A stretch of 64,000 bases of DNA from Rhodanobacteraceae bacterium (GTDB taxonomy: Bacteria; Pseudomonadota; Gammaproteobacteria; Xanthomonadales; Rhodanobacteraceae): contig CP126531.1 of assembly GCA_030167125.1 (NCBI GenBank), forward strand, positions 1,736,001 through 1,800,000. The letters are read 5' to 3'. Positions 37,350-48,253 of this stretch are shown here, one piece after another (positions within the stretch are counted from its first letter, which is position 1; each line of letters begins with the position of its first letter). The notes under the pieces are model-generated. The model saw only the letters and a program-made list of their open reading frames with translations. It searched no databases and was not told where the DNA came from. The position numbers and the translations under genes are program-made.

Positions 37350-38789
37350 TCAAGACGCAGTGCCGCCCACCGTCATCGCGGTGATTTTCGTCGTCGGCAT
37401 GCCGACGCCGACCGGCACGCTTTGGCCTTCCTTGCCGCACACGCCCACGCCTTCGTCGAGCTTGAGGTCGTTGCCGAGCATCGCGACCCGCGTCAACACG
37501 TCCGGTCCCGAACCGATCAAGGTCGCGCCTTTCACCGGTCGCGTGATCTTGCCGTGTTCGATCAGGTACGCCTCGTTGGCGCTGAACACGAACTTGCCGT
37601 TGGTGATGTCGACCTGCCCGCCGCCGAAGTTGACGGCGTACAAACCGCGCTCGACCGAAGCGATGATTTCCTGCGGATCGCGCGTCCCCGCCAGCATGTA
37701 GGTGTTGGTCATGCGCGGCATCGGCAGGTGCGCGAACGATTCGCGGCGGCCGTTGCCGGTCGGCGCCATGCCCATCAGCCGCGCGTTGTGCTTGTCCTGC
37801 ATGTAGCCGACCAGGCGCCCGTTTTCGATCAGCGTGGAGCAGTGCGTCGGCGTGCCTTCATCGTCGATCGACAGCGAACCACGCAAGCCCTGCAGCGTGC
37901 CGTCATCGACCACGGTCACGCCGTCGGCGGCGACCTTGTCGCCGATGCGCCCTGCGAACGCGGACGTGCCCTTGCGATTGAAGTCGCCCTCCAGCCCGTG
38001 CCCGATTGCCTCGTGCAGCAGCACGCCGGGCCAGCCGGGACCCAGCACCACGTCCATCGTGCCGGCCGGCGCGTCGACGGCGTCGAGGTTGACCAGCGCC
38101 TGCCGCACCGCCTCGCGCGCCCATGCGTGCGCGCGGCCGGAATCGATCAGCTCGCGATACGCGCAGCGCCCGCCGCCGCCGGAAAAACCCGATTCGCGGC
38201 GGCCGTTGGCTTCCGCGATCACCTGCACGTTGACGCGCGTCAGTGGACGCACGTCGGCCGCCAGCGTACCGTCGGCCGCGGCGATCAGCACCGAATCGTG
38301 CGTCGCATTCATGCTGACGACCACCTGCTTGATGCGCGGATCGAGGCTGCGCGCGAGCGCGTCGAGTTCGCGCAGCAGCGCGATCTTCGCGGCGTTGTCC
38401 AGCGCGTCGATCGGATCGTCGGCGGGATACAACGCGCGCGCACCGCGAACGCTGAGCGGCTTGCCCGCGCCGTTCCCGTCGTTCGCGATCGCGCGCGCCG
38501 CGCCGGCCGCTTCCAGCAACTGCGGCAGCACGATGTCGTCGGAATAGGCGAAGCCGGTCTTCTCGCCGGACACCGCGCGCACGCCTACGCCCTGCTCGAT
38601 CGAATGACTGCCATCGCGCACGATGCCGTCTTCCAGCACCCACGATTCGCTGCGCGAATGCTGGAAGTACAGGTCCGCCGCATCGACCGACGGCGCCATC
38701 ACCCGCGCGAACACGCGTTCGAGATCGTTGGTGGAAAGCCCGCCGGGCGCGAGCAGGTTGCGTTCGGCGAGTGCGAGCGGAGAATCCAT
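37350..38789 (-). CDS. tldD: Metalloprotease TldD
   Basis: The 479-residue zinc peptidase subunit forms the TldD/TldE (PmbA) complex. The zinc motif [11 protein letters not shown] (HExxxH type) is present, along with [25 protein letters not shown] N-terminal sequence and [16 protein letters not shown]. The start at 38789 ([17 protein letters not shown]) is preceded by AAGG; the longer frame has no support. It is separated from pmbA by darP on the other strand, so the two partners are not co-transcribed. Confidence 0.95.
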   Translation of the reverse strand: MDSPLALAERNLLAPGGLSTNDLERVFARVMAPSVDAADLYFQHSRSESWVLEDGIVRDGSHSIEQGVGVRAVSGEKTGFAYSDDIVLPQLLEAAGAARAIANDGNGAGKPLSVRGARALYPADDPIDALDNAAKIALLRELDALARSLDPRIKQVVVSMNATHDSVLIAAADGTLAADVRPLTRVNVQVIAEANGRRESGFSGGGGRCAYRELIDSGRAHAWAREAVRQALVNLDAVDAPAGTMDVVLGPGWPGVLLHEAIGHGLEGDFNRKGTSAFAGRIGDKVAADGVTVVDDGTLQGLRGSLSIDDEGTPTHCSTLIENGRLVGYMQDKHNARLMGMAPTGNGRRESFAHLPMPRMTNTYMLAGTRDPQEIIASVERGLYAVNFGGGQVDITNGKFVFSANEAYLIEHGKITRPVKGATLIGSGPDVLTRVAMLGNDLKLDEGVGVCGKEGQSVPVGVGMPTTKITAMTVGGTAS

Positions 38790-38871
38790 GCGTGTCGAAA
38801 CCTTGCGGGAATCACGACAACGTAAGGGCGCTGCCGTCCGATCGCAAGCGAGAGCGGCACCAGACATACGT

Positions 38872-39177
38872 TCAGTTGTGCATCACGCCGCGCGGCATCG
38901 GATGGATTTCGTAGTGCATGCCGATGCCCGCGGTGATGGCCGGATCGCGATCGGTCAACGCGCGCGCGGCGGCTGCGTCTTCCCGTTCCATGACGCCGAT
39001 TCCGAACGCGCCCGCCGGGTCCATCACCAGCCCCAGCGCGAACACGCGCACCACGCCGCGCGTGATCAGGTCCTGCCAATACAGCGCGTGCTGTTTCATC
39101 ACGTCGGCTTCCGCCGGCGACAGGTCCATCGCGAAGGTGGGCCGCGGCGGAACCAGCTTGCAAAAGAACGCCTGCAT
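38872..39177 (-). CDS. YciI-like protein
   Basis: The 101-residue ferredoxin-like-fold protein of the YciI/DGPF type has the typical [15 protein letters not shown] start, [18 protein letters not shown] (the family's active-site-like His) and an [24 protein letters not shown] end. Functions of the family vary and are mostly unknown; it may have a small enzymatic role. It sits 82 bp upstream of tldD and 29 bp downstream of yhdP, occupying the place where a nitrilase gene is found in many relatives. Confidence 0.8.
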   Translation of the reverse strand: MQAFFCKLVPPRPTFAMDLSPAEADVMKQHALYWQDLITRGVVRVFALGLVMDPAGAFGIGVMEREDAAAARALTDRDPAITAGIGMHYEIHPMPRGVMHN

Positions 39178-39206
39178 GGCGATGCCTCCGGGTGGGCGGC
39201 GCGATC

Positions 39207-42200
39207 TTACTGCGGGGACGCCGGCGGTGAAGGCGATGCCGCCGGCGCGGGCGCGGTGCTGCCGGATGCCGCCGGCAGTGCCGCCGAGGTCGCGGCCGGC
39301 GGTGCCGCAGTGGACATTGCAGGCGCAGGCGCCGACGCGACGGTGACGATCTTCGGCTTGTCCCAACTGCCGGTGACGCGATAGATGCTGCCCGCGGCCT
39401 TGTTGATGCCCTTGCCGATCAAACCCTGCACCACCAGTCCCGCCGCCGCGCCGACCGGGCCGCCGATCACCGCCCCGACCACCGGCAAGGTGCCGCCGAC
39501 GTGCGGGGTGACGTCGACGGTGAGGTCGTAGTCGCGCGCGCGGAATCCGGTGCGGCCCTGCATCACGATGCGCGCCGCGGGCGCGGTGATCACCATGTCC
39601 TGCGTGAAGGCGCTGCCATCCTTCAAGGTGAAATTCGCCGACGCCGTATCGAAACCGAAACCCGACTTGAACACGTCGCCGAAGTGCAGCATCAGCCGGC
39701 TCGGCAATTCGCGCAGCGACAGCAGGCCCAGCAACCGGCCGAGGCCCGGCTTCACCGCGAGGATGCGGCCCTCGCCCACCTTGATGTCGAGCTTGCCGCT
39801 CATCCACGCCAGCGAAAATCCCGACGGTGCGCCCGGCCAAGTGCCGTCGATGTGCACGTGCGCATCCTTGCCGCCGGCGAGCAGGCCGCTGAACCCGAAC
39901 GCCGCCAGCGTCTTGCCGAAATCGTGCGAGCTGATGTCGATGACCATCTGTGACGTGCTCATGCGCGTGCTGCCGTTCCAGTTGCCGTGCGACTGGATGG
40001 TGAAGTCCGCGCCCTTCGAATCGAACTTGCCGATGAACATGCCCTGCAGCGTTGGCGTGCTTTCGAACGTCGTCGTGCCGAGTTGCGCCTTGCCCAGCCG
40101 CAGGTCGCCGATGCGGACGTGCAGCGGCGGAATCGAGAACGGCGCGACGGGTGACGCCACTTGCGGCGGTGGCGGCGGACCGGGTTGCTTCGATTCCGGC
40201 GGTTCGGGCCAGTACAGGTGCTGGAAATCCGCGCTGATGCCGCGGGTGGCGAGATTCGCCGTCGACAGATCGATCGTACCCTTCACGGCGGCGCCGTCGA
40301 ACGCAATCGCGTCGCTTTGCGCGCCGGCGTCGAAAGTGAACTGCAGCGCGCCGAGGTCGGTGCCGAACACCTGCGCGGCGTCGGTGGAAACCTCCGCGCG
40401 CGAAAGTTGCGGGAACGATCCGCCGGATGAGCCGGTCAGCGCCTGCTCGATCCAGCCGCTCACGTCCATGCGCGGCGCGTGCCCGCGCACAATCAAACCC
40501 TGCGCGGGGATTTCCGTCGGCAGCGTGTTGCCGAAATTCACTGCCAGCGCGGTCGGCAGCTTGCGCGCGGGATCGGCCAGGCGCCCGCGCACCTGCAACA
40601 CGTCACCCAGCGAAACCGTCAGCGGCGCACCGGCCGGCGGCAGTTGCAGGCTCAGGTGCAGAGGCAGTTCCGTGTTCGCCGGCTTGTCCAGCGGTGCCGG
40701 GAAATCCAGCGCGATGCCAGCGAGGTTCGATTCCAGATCGAGGATTGGCGTCGCGGGCGCGTTGCCCTGCCCCGCCACCACGTCGACGCCGATGTGGAAC
40801 GACGCGACGCCGCTCGCGTGCGCGACCAGGCCGGCAAGATCGGGGTAGCCCTGCACCAGCGTTTGCGCCGACACGCGCGTGTCCAGCGAAGCTTCGACGA
40901 TGTCCTTCCGGTCGGCGACGTTGCCGCTGCCGACCGCGATGGAAAGTTTCGACGGCGCGCCGCGGAACGTCGTCGACAAGCCATTCGCGCGAAAGCCCGT
41001 GCCGTTGATCTGCAACGGACCGTCGAGGTTCTTCAGCGCGAGGTTCCACTTGCCGGCGGTGACGTCGGCGTTGGCCATGTCGACCTTGCCGTCCAGCGTG
41101 AAGTTCTCCGCGTGCGCCAGCGGAATGGACAACTTGATGCCGAACTTGCCGGTGCCGCCGACCTGCAATCCCTGCAGCGCATCGAGCGCGCCCGCGCCGA
41201 CCGGACTGTGGCGCACGAAGTCGAGCAGTTGCGCGCCGGTGCCGCCGCCCTGGATGTCGAGCCCGAGCACGCCATTGTCGAGGTTGGGGATCGACGCCAC
41301 CGCGTGCGTCGCGGTGACGCCCTGCACCGTCGCGTGCGTGGCGACGATGCCCATGCGGTTGTCGACGAAGTCCACCGCCGCATCCACGCCGGTCGCGCGC
41401 GGCCAGTTGTCGGCGAAATCGAACGTGGCGTCCTGCACCGTGCCGGTCGCCTCAAAGCGGCCGGCGTGGGCGAGGAACGGCCAGTGGTCGAGGTCGCCGC
41501 GGATCAGCACGCGCCCCGACGTCACTTCGCCGCCGACCAGCGCGTGGTCGAGCCATGCGACCAGCGACGGCGGCATGCTGCGGTACGGCCAGAACAAATC
41601 CGCGTCGGTGACCTTGGCGTGTTCGAGCGCCGCGTACGCCGAAACGAATGGACGGTGCCCGCCGCCCAGCCAGACGAGATGTGCGCGCGCATTGCCGGCG
41701 AGTTCGCCGTTGTCGAAGTGCAGGCCGTCGGCGGCGATGTTCCACAAGCCGTCTTCGCGCCATGCCACGAAGGTGCCACCCAGTTGCCTGAACACGAACG
41801 GCTTGCGGAACACGTCGGTCAACGCCAGCGTTGCGGGTTGTGTCGGAAGTTCGAGTGACAACGCCTGGTCGTCCGCGCGCACGATGCCGCCCGCGAGGAC
41901 AAAGCCGGGCACTGCGCCGGTCGCCGCCGCGCCGAGGTTCGAGAAACGAACCGTCGCGTCGTAGCGGCCATCCTGTTGCCAGACGACCGCCGCGTCGTCG
42001 ATCTTCGCGTACGGGCGTGCGCGGTCCACCCACTGCGCGAACGACGGTGGCGCCTGCGGCGCCATCGCCAGCAGCGACAGCCAGGGCGCGACGTCCACCG
42101 CATGCGCGGCAGCGCTGACCTGCCACGCGCCGGCGTGACCGCGCACTTGCACGATCACGCCACCGGCCTGGTCGATGTTCGCGCGCGGCTTGCCGGGCCC

Positions 42201-43112
42201 GCGCCACGCGATGTTCCAGCCGCCCTGCGCGCGCGCCAACTTCGCCACGCCCGCCAGGGACGGCAGATCGAGCACGCGGCCATTCGGCCCCGTCGCCGCG
42301 AGACCGCCAAGGCTGTAGCGCGCCGCCGCGGAAGCAAGCCTGCCATTCCGCCAATCGCCCCACAGTTCGATGTCGCCGCGGCCGCCCTGCACCGCATAGC
42401 CTTGCAGGTCCAGGCCGCGCGCCGCTTCGGCGAGGTCGAGATCCCGGGTCGCAATGTGCAGCGTGTAGTCACGCGCGGCCGCGTCCATGCTTCCGCTGAT
42501 CGTGGCCGCCTGCCGCGTGCCCATCTGCTGCACGCTGCCGCCGAAGCGGATCACGTCGCCGACATTCGCCACGCGCAGGCGCGGCGCCAAGAGGCGCCAC
42601 GAACGCTGCGTCGCGTCGTCCACGATGTCCACGCGCAGGTCGCTCAGGTCTAGATCGACCGGCAGCGATTGCAGCGGCGCGTGCGCTTCACCCGGCGACG
42701 TGCCGAACCCGACCACCTGCCAGCCCGACGCCGCATGCTCGACGCGCAATTCCATGCCGCTCAGGCGCAAGGTGATCCAGCGATGCGCGGGGCGCAGCCA
42801 TGCGCTGAAGTCGAGTTTCAGCGACGCATGCCGCAAGGTGATCGACTTGCCGCCCGGCTGCGCCGGTCCCAGCGTCAGGTCACGCACCGTCAGCAACGGA
42901 CCTGCCGGCTGCCAGCGGCTGGAAATCGCCGCGAAACTCACCGGCCGGTGCAGCCGCGCGGACAACTGGCGCGCGATGAATCCCGGGTAATGCGTCGCCA
43001 CCGGCAGCAACACCTGCGCAATGCCCATCGCCACCGCCGCCGCGATCAGCAGGCCGGCGACCAGCGCGGTCAGCGCGAACCGCGCGCGGCGCAGGTGGTG
43101 GCGCCACGTCAT
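39207..43112 (-). CDS. yhdP: YhdP family AsmA-like inter-membrane lipid transport protein
   Basis: The 1301-residue inner-membrane-anchored protein has a single N-terminal helix (ALTALVAGLLIAAAVAMGIAQVLL) and a long periplasmic beta-groove (DUF3971/AsmA-like). YhdP is one of the three AsmA-like proteins that carry phospholipids to the outer membrane. The C-terminal AsmA_2 region (GRILAVKPGLGRLLGLLSLREL, FGDVFKSGFGFDTASANF) is clear. A low-complexity Ala/Pro tail ends the protein. The start at 43112 (MTWRHHLRRARF) puts the helix at residues about 10-35. Its neighbour rng is separated by a 597-bp palindrome; usually they are adjacent. Confidence 0.92.
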   Translation of the reverse strand: MTWRHHLRRARFALTALVAGLLIAAAVAMGIAQVLLPVATHYPGFIARQLSARLHRPVSFAAISSRWQPAGPLLTVRDLTLGPAQPGGKSITLRHASLKLDFSAWLRPAHRWITLRLSGMELRVEHAASGWQVVGFGTSPGEAHAPLQSLPVDLDLSDLRVDIVDDATQRSWRLLAPRLRVANVGDVIRFGGSVQQMGTRQAATISGSMDAAARDYTLHIATRDLDLAEAARGLDLQGYAVQGGRGDIELWGDWRNGRLASAAARYSLGGLAATGPNGRVLDLPSLAGVAKLARAQGGWNIAWRGPGKPRANIDQAGGVIVQVRGHAGAWQVSAAAHAVDVAPWLSLLAMAPQAPPSFAQWVDRARPYAKIDDAAVVWQQDGRYDATVRFSNLGAAATGAVPGFVLAGGIVRADDQALSLELPTQPATLALTDVFRKPFVFRQLGGTFVAWREDGLWNIAADGLHFDNGELAGNARAHLVWLGGGHRPFVSAYAALEHAKVTDADLFWPYRSMPPSLVAWLDHALVGGEVTSGRVLIRGDLDHWPFLAHAGRFEATGTVQDATFDFADNWPRATGVDAAVDFVDNRMGIVATHATVQGVTATHAVASIPNLDNGVLGLDIQGGGTGAQLLDFVRHSPVGAGALDALQGLQVGGTGKFGIKLSIPLAHAENFTLDGKVDMANADVTAGKWNLALKNLDGPLQINGTGFRANGLSTTFRGAPSKLSIAVGSGNVADRKDIVEASLDTRVSAQTLVQGYPDLAGLVAHASGVASFHIGVDVVAGQGNAPATPILDLESNLAGIALDFPAPLDKPANTELPLHLSLQLPPAGAPLTVSLGDVLQVRGRLADPARKLPTALAVNFGNTLPTEIPAQGLIVRGHAPRMDVSGWIEQALTGSSGGSFPQLSRAEVSTDAAQVFGTDLGALQFTFDAGAQSDAIAFDGAAVKGTIDLSTANLATRGISADFQHLYWPEPPESKQPGPPPPPQVASPVAPFSIPPLHVRIGDLRLGKAQLGTTTFESTPTLQGMFIGKFDSKGADFTIQSHGNWNGSTRMSTSQMVIDISSHDFGKTLAAFGFSGLLAGGKDAHVHIDGTWPGAPSGFSLAWMSGKLDIKVGEGRILAVKPGLGRLLGLLSLRELPSRLMLHFGDVFKSGFGFDTASANFTLKDGSAFTQDMVITAPAARIVMQGRTGFRARDYDLTVDVTPHVGGTLPVVGAVIGGPVGAAAGLVVQGLIGKGINKAAGSIYRVTGSWDKPKIVTVASAPAPAMSTAAPPAATSAALPAASGSTAPAPAASPSPPASPQ

Positions 43113-43153
43113 CGCACGGCCACCTTGCGCATGTGCTTGCACTCAATGGCATC

Positions 43154-43750
43154 GACATCCTTGTCTTTTTTCCGCGCCCCTCCCGGGGGCGCGGGTGACT
43201 TCTCTTTGCTTGGCCAAAGAGAAGTCACCAAGAGAAAGGCCACCCCGCGAACACGTCCTGAGCACATCCCTGTGCTCAGGATGCGCGAGCGGACGCCGGG
43301 GTTCGCCGAAGGCACATCCCTGTGCCTGCGGCGAACTGGCCCGCATCCTGCGGGCCATCCTTCGGACTTTTCCGTCGTCCGCTCGCCGTGTTCGAGGGGC
43401 CCCTTCCGGCGCGCATCCTGCGCGCGTGGTCGCGCGAAGCGAGACGTCGACGCTCGCTTCGCACGAGGCCATGGATGGCCGGCATCGAAGCAGAGCTTTT
43501 CTGGGGCCCCTGTGCTGCGGTGCGGATCGGACGAAGAGGCCCGAAGGGTGGGCGCAATGGATTGCGCCCACTTGCCGCCGCGCCAGGGATGGCGCGTCGG
43601 CAAGCCCGGCCGGTCCGCGCGGATTTTTCGTCCATGAATGGACGAAAAACGCAGCACCGGGGTGGCCTTCTCTTTGGTGACTTTCTCTTGGCCACGCAAG
43701 AGAAAGTCACCCGCGCCCCCGGGAGGGGCGCGGAAAAAGACAGGGATGTC
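43154..43750. repeat. 597-bp giant imperfect palindrome with matched stem-variant hairpins
   Basis: The terminal arms (43154-43247 and 43658-43750, about 93 bp) are near-perfect inverted copies and begin with GACATCC[T/C]TGTC. The inner parts also align in inverted orientation to a centre at about 43448, marked by GAAGCGAG...CTCGCTTC. Each half has four hairpins at matching positions with TCC/TCCC-type loops in the arm's own orientation. Their stems differ between halves; for example AGGCACA/TGTGCCT at 43310-43327 versus CGCGCCA/TGGCGCG (arm orientation) at 43579-43596. There is no coding frame with support. It lies between rng and yhdP. Confidence 0.9.
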
Positions 43751-43835
43751 GCACAATGAATCGAAAGCCTCCCGGCTCGCCCCCATCCGCCCTTCGGGCA
43801 CCTTCCCCCGTGAACGGAGGAAGGAAATACAAGCG

Positions 43836-45314
43836 TCAGAGCAACACGACATCGAACTGCTCCTGCCCGTACTGCTCCTCGGGTTGGAAGCGGATCGACT
43901 TCCCGATGAAGGCTTCCAGCTCGGCGACCGCGGACGACTCCTCTTCCAGCATTCGTGCGACGACTTTCGGCGATGCCAGCACCAGCAATTTTTCCGCGTC
44001 GAACTGGCGCACCGCGCGGGTGATCTCGCGGAAGATTTCGTAGCCGACGGTTTCGGCGGTCTTCAAAATGCCGCGGCCGGCGCACGCGGGACATGGCTCG
44101 CACAGCTGCCGCGCCAGGCTTTCGGTGGTGCGCTTGCGGGTCATCTCGACGAGGCCGAGCGGACTCATTTCGTACACGGTGGTCTTGGCGTGGTCGCGCG
44201 CCAGCGCCTTTTCGAGCGTGCGGAGCACCTGCCGCTTGTGCTCGTCGTCGTGCATGTCGATGAAGTCGATGATGATGATGCCGCCGAGATTGCGCAGCCG
44301 CAGTTGCCGCGCCGCGGCCTGCGCGGCTTCGAGGTTGGTGCGGAACGCGGTTTCCTCGAGGTTGCGCGAACCGAGATACGCGCCGGTGTTGACGTCGATG
44401 GTGGTCATCGCCTCGGTCTGGTCGATCACGAGATAGCCGCCCGATTTCAGCGGCACTTCCTTGCGCAACGCTTTCTGGATTTCGTCCTCGACGCCGTAAA
44501 GGTCGAAGATCGGGCGCTCGCCGGGGTAATGTTCGACGCGATCGGTCAAACCCGGCATGAACTGCCGCGCGAACTCCAGCGTGCGTTCGAAGGTCTCGTG
44601 CGAATCGACGCGCACCTTTTCGATGTCGTCGTGCATCAGGTCGCGCAGGACGCGCAGCGGCAGCGGCGGTTCCTCGTACACGCGCTCGCCGGGTTGCGCG
44701 CGCGCGATCGCCTCGGCAACCGTCTGCCACACGCGCGTGACGTAGGCGACATCCTCGGCCAACGCTTCTGCGTCCAGACCTTCGGCGTTGGTGCGCGCGA
44801 TCAGGCCGAAGCCGTCGCCCGCCAGTCCGGCCATGATGCCGCGCAGGCGCTCGCGTTCGGCTTCGTCGTCGATGCGCACCGACACTCCGCGCGTCGCGCT
44901 GTCCGGCAACAACACAAGGTAGCGCGAAGGAATGGAAAGATGCGTGGACAGTCGCGCGCCCTTGCTGCCGATCGGGTCCTTGATCACCTGCACGATCACG
45001 CGCTGGCCTTCGTGCACCAGCTCGGTGATCGGCGGCGCGCTGGGTGGCGGCGTCGCCACGCCATCGATGGGTTCAGCGTTGAGCATCGGATGCGCCATGT
45101 CCGCCGCGTGCAGGAACGCGCTGCGCTCGAGGCCGACGTCCACGAACGCGGCCTGCATGCCCGGCATCACGCGTTTCACGCGTCCGCAATAGATGTTGCC
45201 AACATAGCCGCGGCGCCCGCTGCGCTCGACGTGCACTTCCTGCAGCATGCCATTCTCGACCACGCCGACGCGCGCCTCGCGGGGCGTGACGTTGATCAGG
45301 ATTTCCTCGGTCAT
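43836..45314 (-). CDS. rng: Ribonuclease G
   Basis: The 492-residue endoribonuclease matures the 5' end of 16S rRNA and degrades some mRNAs. It has the S1-like domain (YVGNIYCGRVKRVMPGMQAAFVDVG), the catalytic Asp pair region (GSGGYLVIDQTEAMTTIDVN, IIIIDFIDMHDDEHK) and the zinc-link Cys pair (CEPCPACAGRG). The length fits RNase G and not the much longer RNase E. The start at 45314 (MTEEILINVTPREARV) matches the family. It lies in the conserved maf-rng-yhdP order. Confidence 0.96.
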   Translation of the reverse strand: MTEEILINVTPREARVGVVENGMLQEVHVERSGRRGYVGNIYCGRVKRVMPGMQAAFVDVGLERSAFLHAADMAHPMLNAEPIDGVATPPPSAPPITELVHEGQRVIVQVIKDPIGSKGARLSTHLSIPSRYLVLLPDSATRGVSVRIDDEAERERLRGIMAGLAGDGFGLIARTNAEGLDAEALAEDVAYVTRVWQTVAEAIARAQPGERVYEEPPLPLRVLRDLMHDDIEKVRVDSHETFERTLEFARQFMPGLTDRVEHYPGERPIFDLYGVEDEIQKALRKEVPLKSGGYLVIDQTEAMTTIDVNTGAYLGSRNLEETAFRTNLEAAQAAARQLRLRNLGGIIIIDFIDMHDDEHKRQVLRTLEKALARDHAKTTVYEMSPLGLVEMTRKRTTESLARQLCEPCPACAGRGILKTAETVGYEIFREITRAVRQFDAEKLLVLASPKVVARMLEEESSAVAELEAFIGKSIRFQPEEQYGQEQFDVVLL

Positions 45315-45390
45315 GGGGGCACCCGCGGGATCGCAAGCGCTTCTTATATCCGGGCGCCTCTGTACCTGTCGATGCACCAAACCGGCCCGT

Positions 45391-45972
45391 TCAGGCCCTG
45401 TCGATCCAGACACCCGCCGCTCGCAACAGGCGCACGGTCTCGAACAACGGAAGGCCCATCACGCCCGAATAGCTGCCGGACAGGTGCGCGATGAAAGCGG
45501 CGGCGCGGCCCTGGATCGCGTATGCGCCAGCCTTGCCGAACGGCTCGCCGGTGGCGACGTAGCGCTCGATGGCCGCGTCGTCCAGTTCCGCGAAGGTCAC
45601 GGCCGATGTGCAGGTGGCGGCGTGTTCTCCCTGCGCGCTCATGCAACGCACGACCGAAACCACCTCGTGCCTGCGGCCGGACAACGCGCGCAGCATCGCC
45701 GCCGCTTCCGCCGCTTCGCGCGGCTTGCCGAACACGCGGTCGTCCAGCACCACCTCGGTGTCGGCACCCAGGACGACGGCATCGGCATCGCGATCGACGA
45801 CGATCGCCAGTCCGGCCCGCGCCTTCTCGCGCGCCACGCGTTCCACGTAGGCCTGCGGCGACTCGCCCACGCCGCGCACTTCCGGCACGTCCACGTCGAT
45901 GATTTCGAATGCCACGCCGATCTGCGCGAGCAGTTCGCGGCGGCGCGGCGATTGCGAAGCGAGCCAGAGCAT
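45391..45972 (-). CDS. maf: Maf/YhdE nucleoside triphosphate pyrophosphatase
   Basis: The 193-residue house-cleaning enzyme hydrolyses dTTP/UTP and modified nucleotides to monophosphates. Motifs are [16 protein letters not shown] (phosphate-binding), [21 protein letters not shown] and the catalytic Asp in [12 protein letters not shown]. The C-terminal [14 protein letters not shown] is typical of the YhdE group. The start at 45972 (MLWLASQSP) is the only one that fits the family; the longer frame reads repeat DNA. It is 76 bp upstream of rng. Confidence 0.94.
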   Translation of the reverse strand: MLWLASQSPRRRELLAQIGVAFEIIDVDVPEVRGVGESPQAYVERVAREKARAGLAIVVDRDADAVVLGADTEVVLDDRVFGKPREAAEAAAMLRALSGRRHEVVSVVRCMSAQGEHAATCTSAVTFAELDDAAIERYVATGEPFGKAGAYAIQGRAAAFIAHLSGSYSGVMGLPLFETVRLLRAAGVWIDRA

Positions 45973-45996
45973 CGCACAAGCATAGCCGTGGTTTGT

Positions 45997-46139
45997 CTCC
46001 CTCTCCCCCAAAGCAGATCCATCGCTTTGGGGGAGACGGTCGGGGTGAGGGGGAACACCTTTCAGGCAACCAATTTCGCCGCGTAAAACCACCCCCTCAC
46101 CCTGCCCTCTCCCCCGAGAGAAGCGTTCGGGGGAGGGGG
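45997..46139. repeat. Facing pair of palindromic repeats between maf and the antiporter gene
   Basis: A hairpin with TCTCCCCCAAAGC / GCTTTGGGGGAGA at 46007-46035, followed by GGTCGGGGTGAGGGGG, faces CCCCCTCACCCTGCCCTC plus a second hairpin (CTCCCCCGA / TCGGGGGAG). The parts are inverted relative to each other and resemble the 47-bp repeats beside tRNA-Lys. The second copy encodes the last eight residues of the antiporter. Confidence 0.75.
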
Positions 46140-47953
46140 TTCGAACCACATGCCACAACTGCGTCAACGCGCGCATCCTGCGCCGGCGGCACCAACGCGA
46201 TCACGGTCCAGCCCGCGCGCGGCTCGGTCTTGCGGTGGGTGTTGGCGACGCGCAAATGGCCGTTGGGTTCGATGCCGAACAGCAGCACCGAATCGGCACC
46301 ATGCTGCGTCAGGAATTCGGGCCAGCCGAACGCTTCCGTCAGCGCATTCGATTTGATCCGCCAGCCGGCTTCCAGCAATTCGGCGAAGCGCGTATGCGTC
46401 ATGTCGCTGCCGAACAACGCCTTGGCGCGCAGGCTGCCGGCGAGCGCCGCGCGCGCGTTGGCATCCTGCGACGCCAACACGCGCAGGCGATACACGCGCT
46501 CGCGCCCGAATTCCTGCCGGTATTGCATGCACGCCAGCGAATTCAATTCGCGGCGTTTCGACATCGCCAACAGGCGTCCGAGGCCGGTCAGGTCGAGATG
46601 CATGGCCGCGTGCTGCGAGGTGGGATTGCCGAAGAACACCGGCAAGCCATCCATGCGCGCCTTGCTGATGCCGTCCCAATCATCGTCCGCCAGCAGCACC
46701 TGGAATTTGTGTTCGGCGAGCGCTGCGGCGATGCCGCGCGCGACTTCATCGGAACCGAAGATCAGCACGCCGTCCGGATCGGGGTCGGCCACCTTCAGCC
46801 AGCGCGCCAGCGGCCGCGCGGTCGCGCTCTGCAACACCACCGTCGCGATGATCAGCGTGAACACCAGCGGCACCAGCGCATCCGCGCCGGGCATGTGCAG
46901 CGCACCAAGCCTGATCGCGAACAACGACGACACCGAAGCCGCGACCACGCCGCGCGGCGACACGTAGGCCAGCAGCGCGCGTTCGGGCCAGGTGAGCGTG
47001 CTGCGGAACGTCGCAACCAGGATCGACACCGGCCGTACGAAGAATTGCGCCACCACGAAAACCAGGATACCCGCCATCAACATGCCCGGCGGCAGCGGCC
47101 ATTGCAGGCGCGCGGCCAGCACCACGAACAACATCGACACCAGCAACGTGGACAGGTGTTCCTTGAAGTCCATGATGTCTTCGATGTGGACGTGGCGCAG
47201 GTTGCCCAGCGTGATGCCCATGATGGTCACCGCCAGCAGGCCCGATTCGTGCGCGAGTTTGTTGGACAGCGTGAACGCGCCCAGCACCGCGATCAGCGTG
47301 CCGTACGCCTGCAGGTATTCCGGAATCATCTGCCGGTACAGCAGGAACCCGAGCGCCAGCGCTACTGCCAAACCGATCCCCGCGCCGATGCCAACCGTAG
47401 CGCCGAACACCGCCAGCGAATGCCCTTGCTGGTGCGTGACGATGCCTTCGAACACCAGCACCGCGAACAACGCGCCCAGCGGATCCAGCACGATGCCTTC
47501 CCAGCGCAGCGCGCTGGCGATCCGTGCGTTCGGGCGCAGCGTGCGCAACATCGGCGTGATCACCGTCGGCCCGGTGACGCAGGTCAGCGCGCCGAACAGG
47601 AACGCGATCGACCAGTGCAGTCCCGCGATCCAATGCGCCGCGCCAGCCAGCATCAACAGCGCCAGCACCGCGCCATAACTCACCATGCCGCGCACTGCGC
47701 CGCCGATGCCGCGCAGCTCCGAAAAGCGCAGCGTCATGCTGCCCTCGAACAGGATCAGCGCGACCGCCAGCGATACCGTCGGAAACAGGAACGCGCCGAG
47801 TTGCTTGTCTGGATTGAACAAGCCCGTTGCCGGCCCGATCACGATGCCGATCAGCAGCAGGAACAGGATCGCCGGCAGCCGCATCCGCCACGCCAGCCAT
47901 TGCGCGAGGAATCCGACCACCAGCAGCAGCGTGAGCACCACGCCAAGATCCAT
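46097..47953 (-). CDS. CPA1-type cation:proton antiporter with RCK-like domain
   Basis: The 618-residue protein has about 12 membrane helices in the first 390 residues, with the antiporter motifs [20 protein letters not shown] and [23 protein letters not shown] cytoplasmic RCK/TrkA-N-like nucleotide domain follows ([34 protein letters not shown], about residues 395-470), then a C-terminal extension. The family exchanges Na+ or K+ for H+; the ion is not determined by these motifs. The C-terminal LLSGERAG is encoded by repeat DNA, so its end is probably lineage-specific. Confidence 0.88.
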   Translation of the reverse strand: MDLGVVLTLLLVVGFLAQWLAWRMRLPAILFLLLIGIVIGPATGLFNPDKQLGAFLFPTVSLAVALILFEGSMTLRFSELRGIGGAVRGMVSYGAVLALLMLAGAAHWIAGLHWSIAFLFGALTCVTGPTVITPMLRTLRPNARIASALRWEGIVLDPLGALFAVLVFEGIVTHQQGHSLAVFGATVGIGAGIGLAVALALGFLLYRQMIPEYLQAYGTLIAVLGAFTLSNKLAHESGLLAVTIMGITLGNLRHVHIEDIMDFKEHLSTLLVSMLFVVLAARLQWPLPPGMLMAGILVFVVAQFFVRPVSILVATFRSTLTWPERALLAYVSPRGVVAASVSSLFAIRLGALHMPGADALVPLVFTLIIATVVLQSATARPLARWLKVADPDPDGVLIFGSDEVARGIAAALAEHKFQVLLADDDWDGISKARMDGLPVFFGNPTSQHAAMHLDLTGLGRLLAMSKRRELNSLACMQYRQEFGRERVYRLRVLASQDANARAALAGSLRAKALFGSDMTHTRFAELLEAGWRIKSNALTEAFGWPEFLTQHGADSVLLFGIEPNGHLRVANTHRKTEPRAGWTVIALVPPAQDARVDAVVACGSNPLPRTLLSGERAG

Positions 47954-48253
47954 GCGGCTTCGCGCCAGTCGGGTTTGCGCAGATGGTACCGGCTACATCG
48001 TCTGTCGTTGAGCCCTCGTCTGCGCCGTAGGGATTATGTAGCGCAGTTCGGAGAATCGCAGCGCCGTTTTGCAAACTCGACCTGACGGATCTTGAACAAG
48101 ACACAACCAACCGACAGGTTTCGCCGCAACCGCATCACGCTTCAAGTAGCTCGACAAGCTCACGAGCACATGATCCGCGCATTCACGATCAACAAAAGCA
48201 GCCGGCGTTCGCATCGCCGAAACTGTTCGCGCGCTTGCGCGGCCAATGACGGT
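47954..48253. other. 300-bp intergenic stretch with no gene seen
   Basis: It separates the antiporter start from the lipocalin stop. No credible short gene or strong terminator was seen. It should hold the antiporter promoter (leftward from about 47954). Confidence 0.5.

Noticed and set aside
43143..43741. Several open frames of 140-320 codons in the region between rng and yhdP
   Set aside because: They arise from the palindrome on both strands, have no ribosome sites and no domain; symmetric frames on both strands point to structure and not coding.
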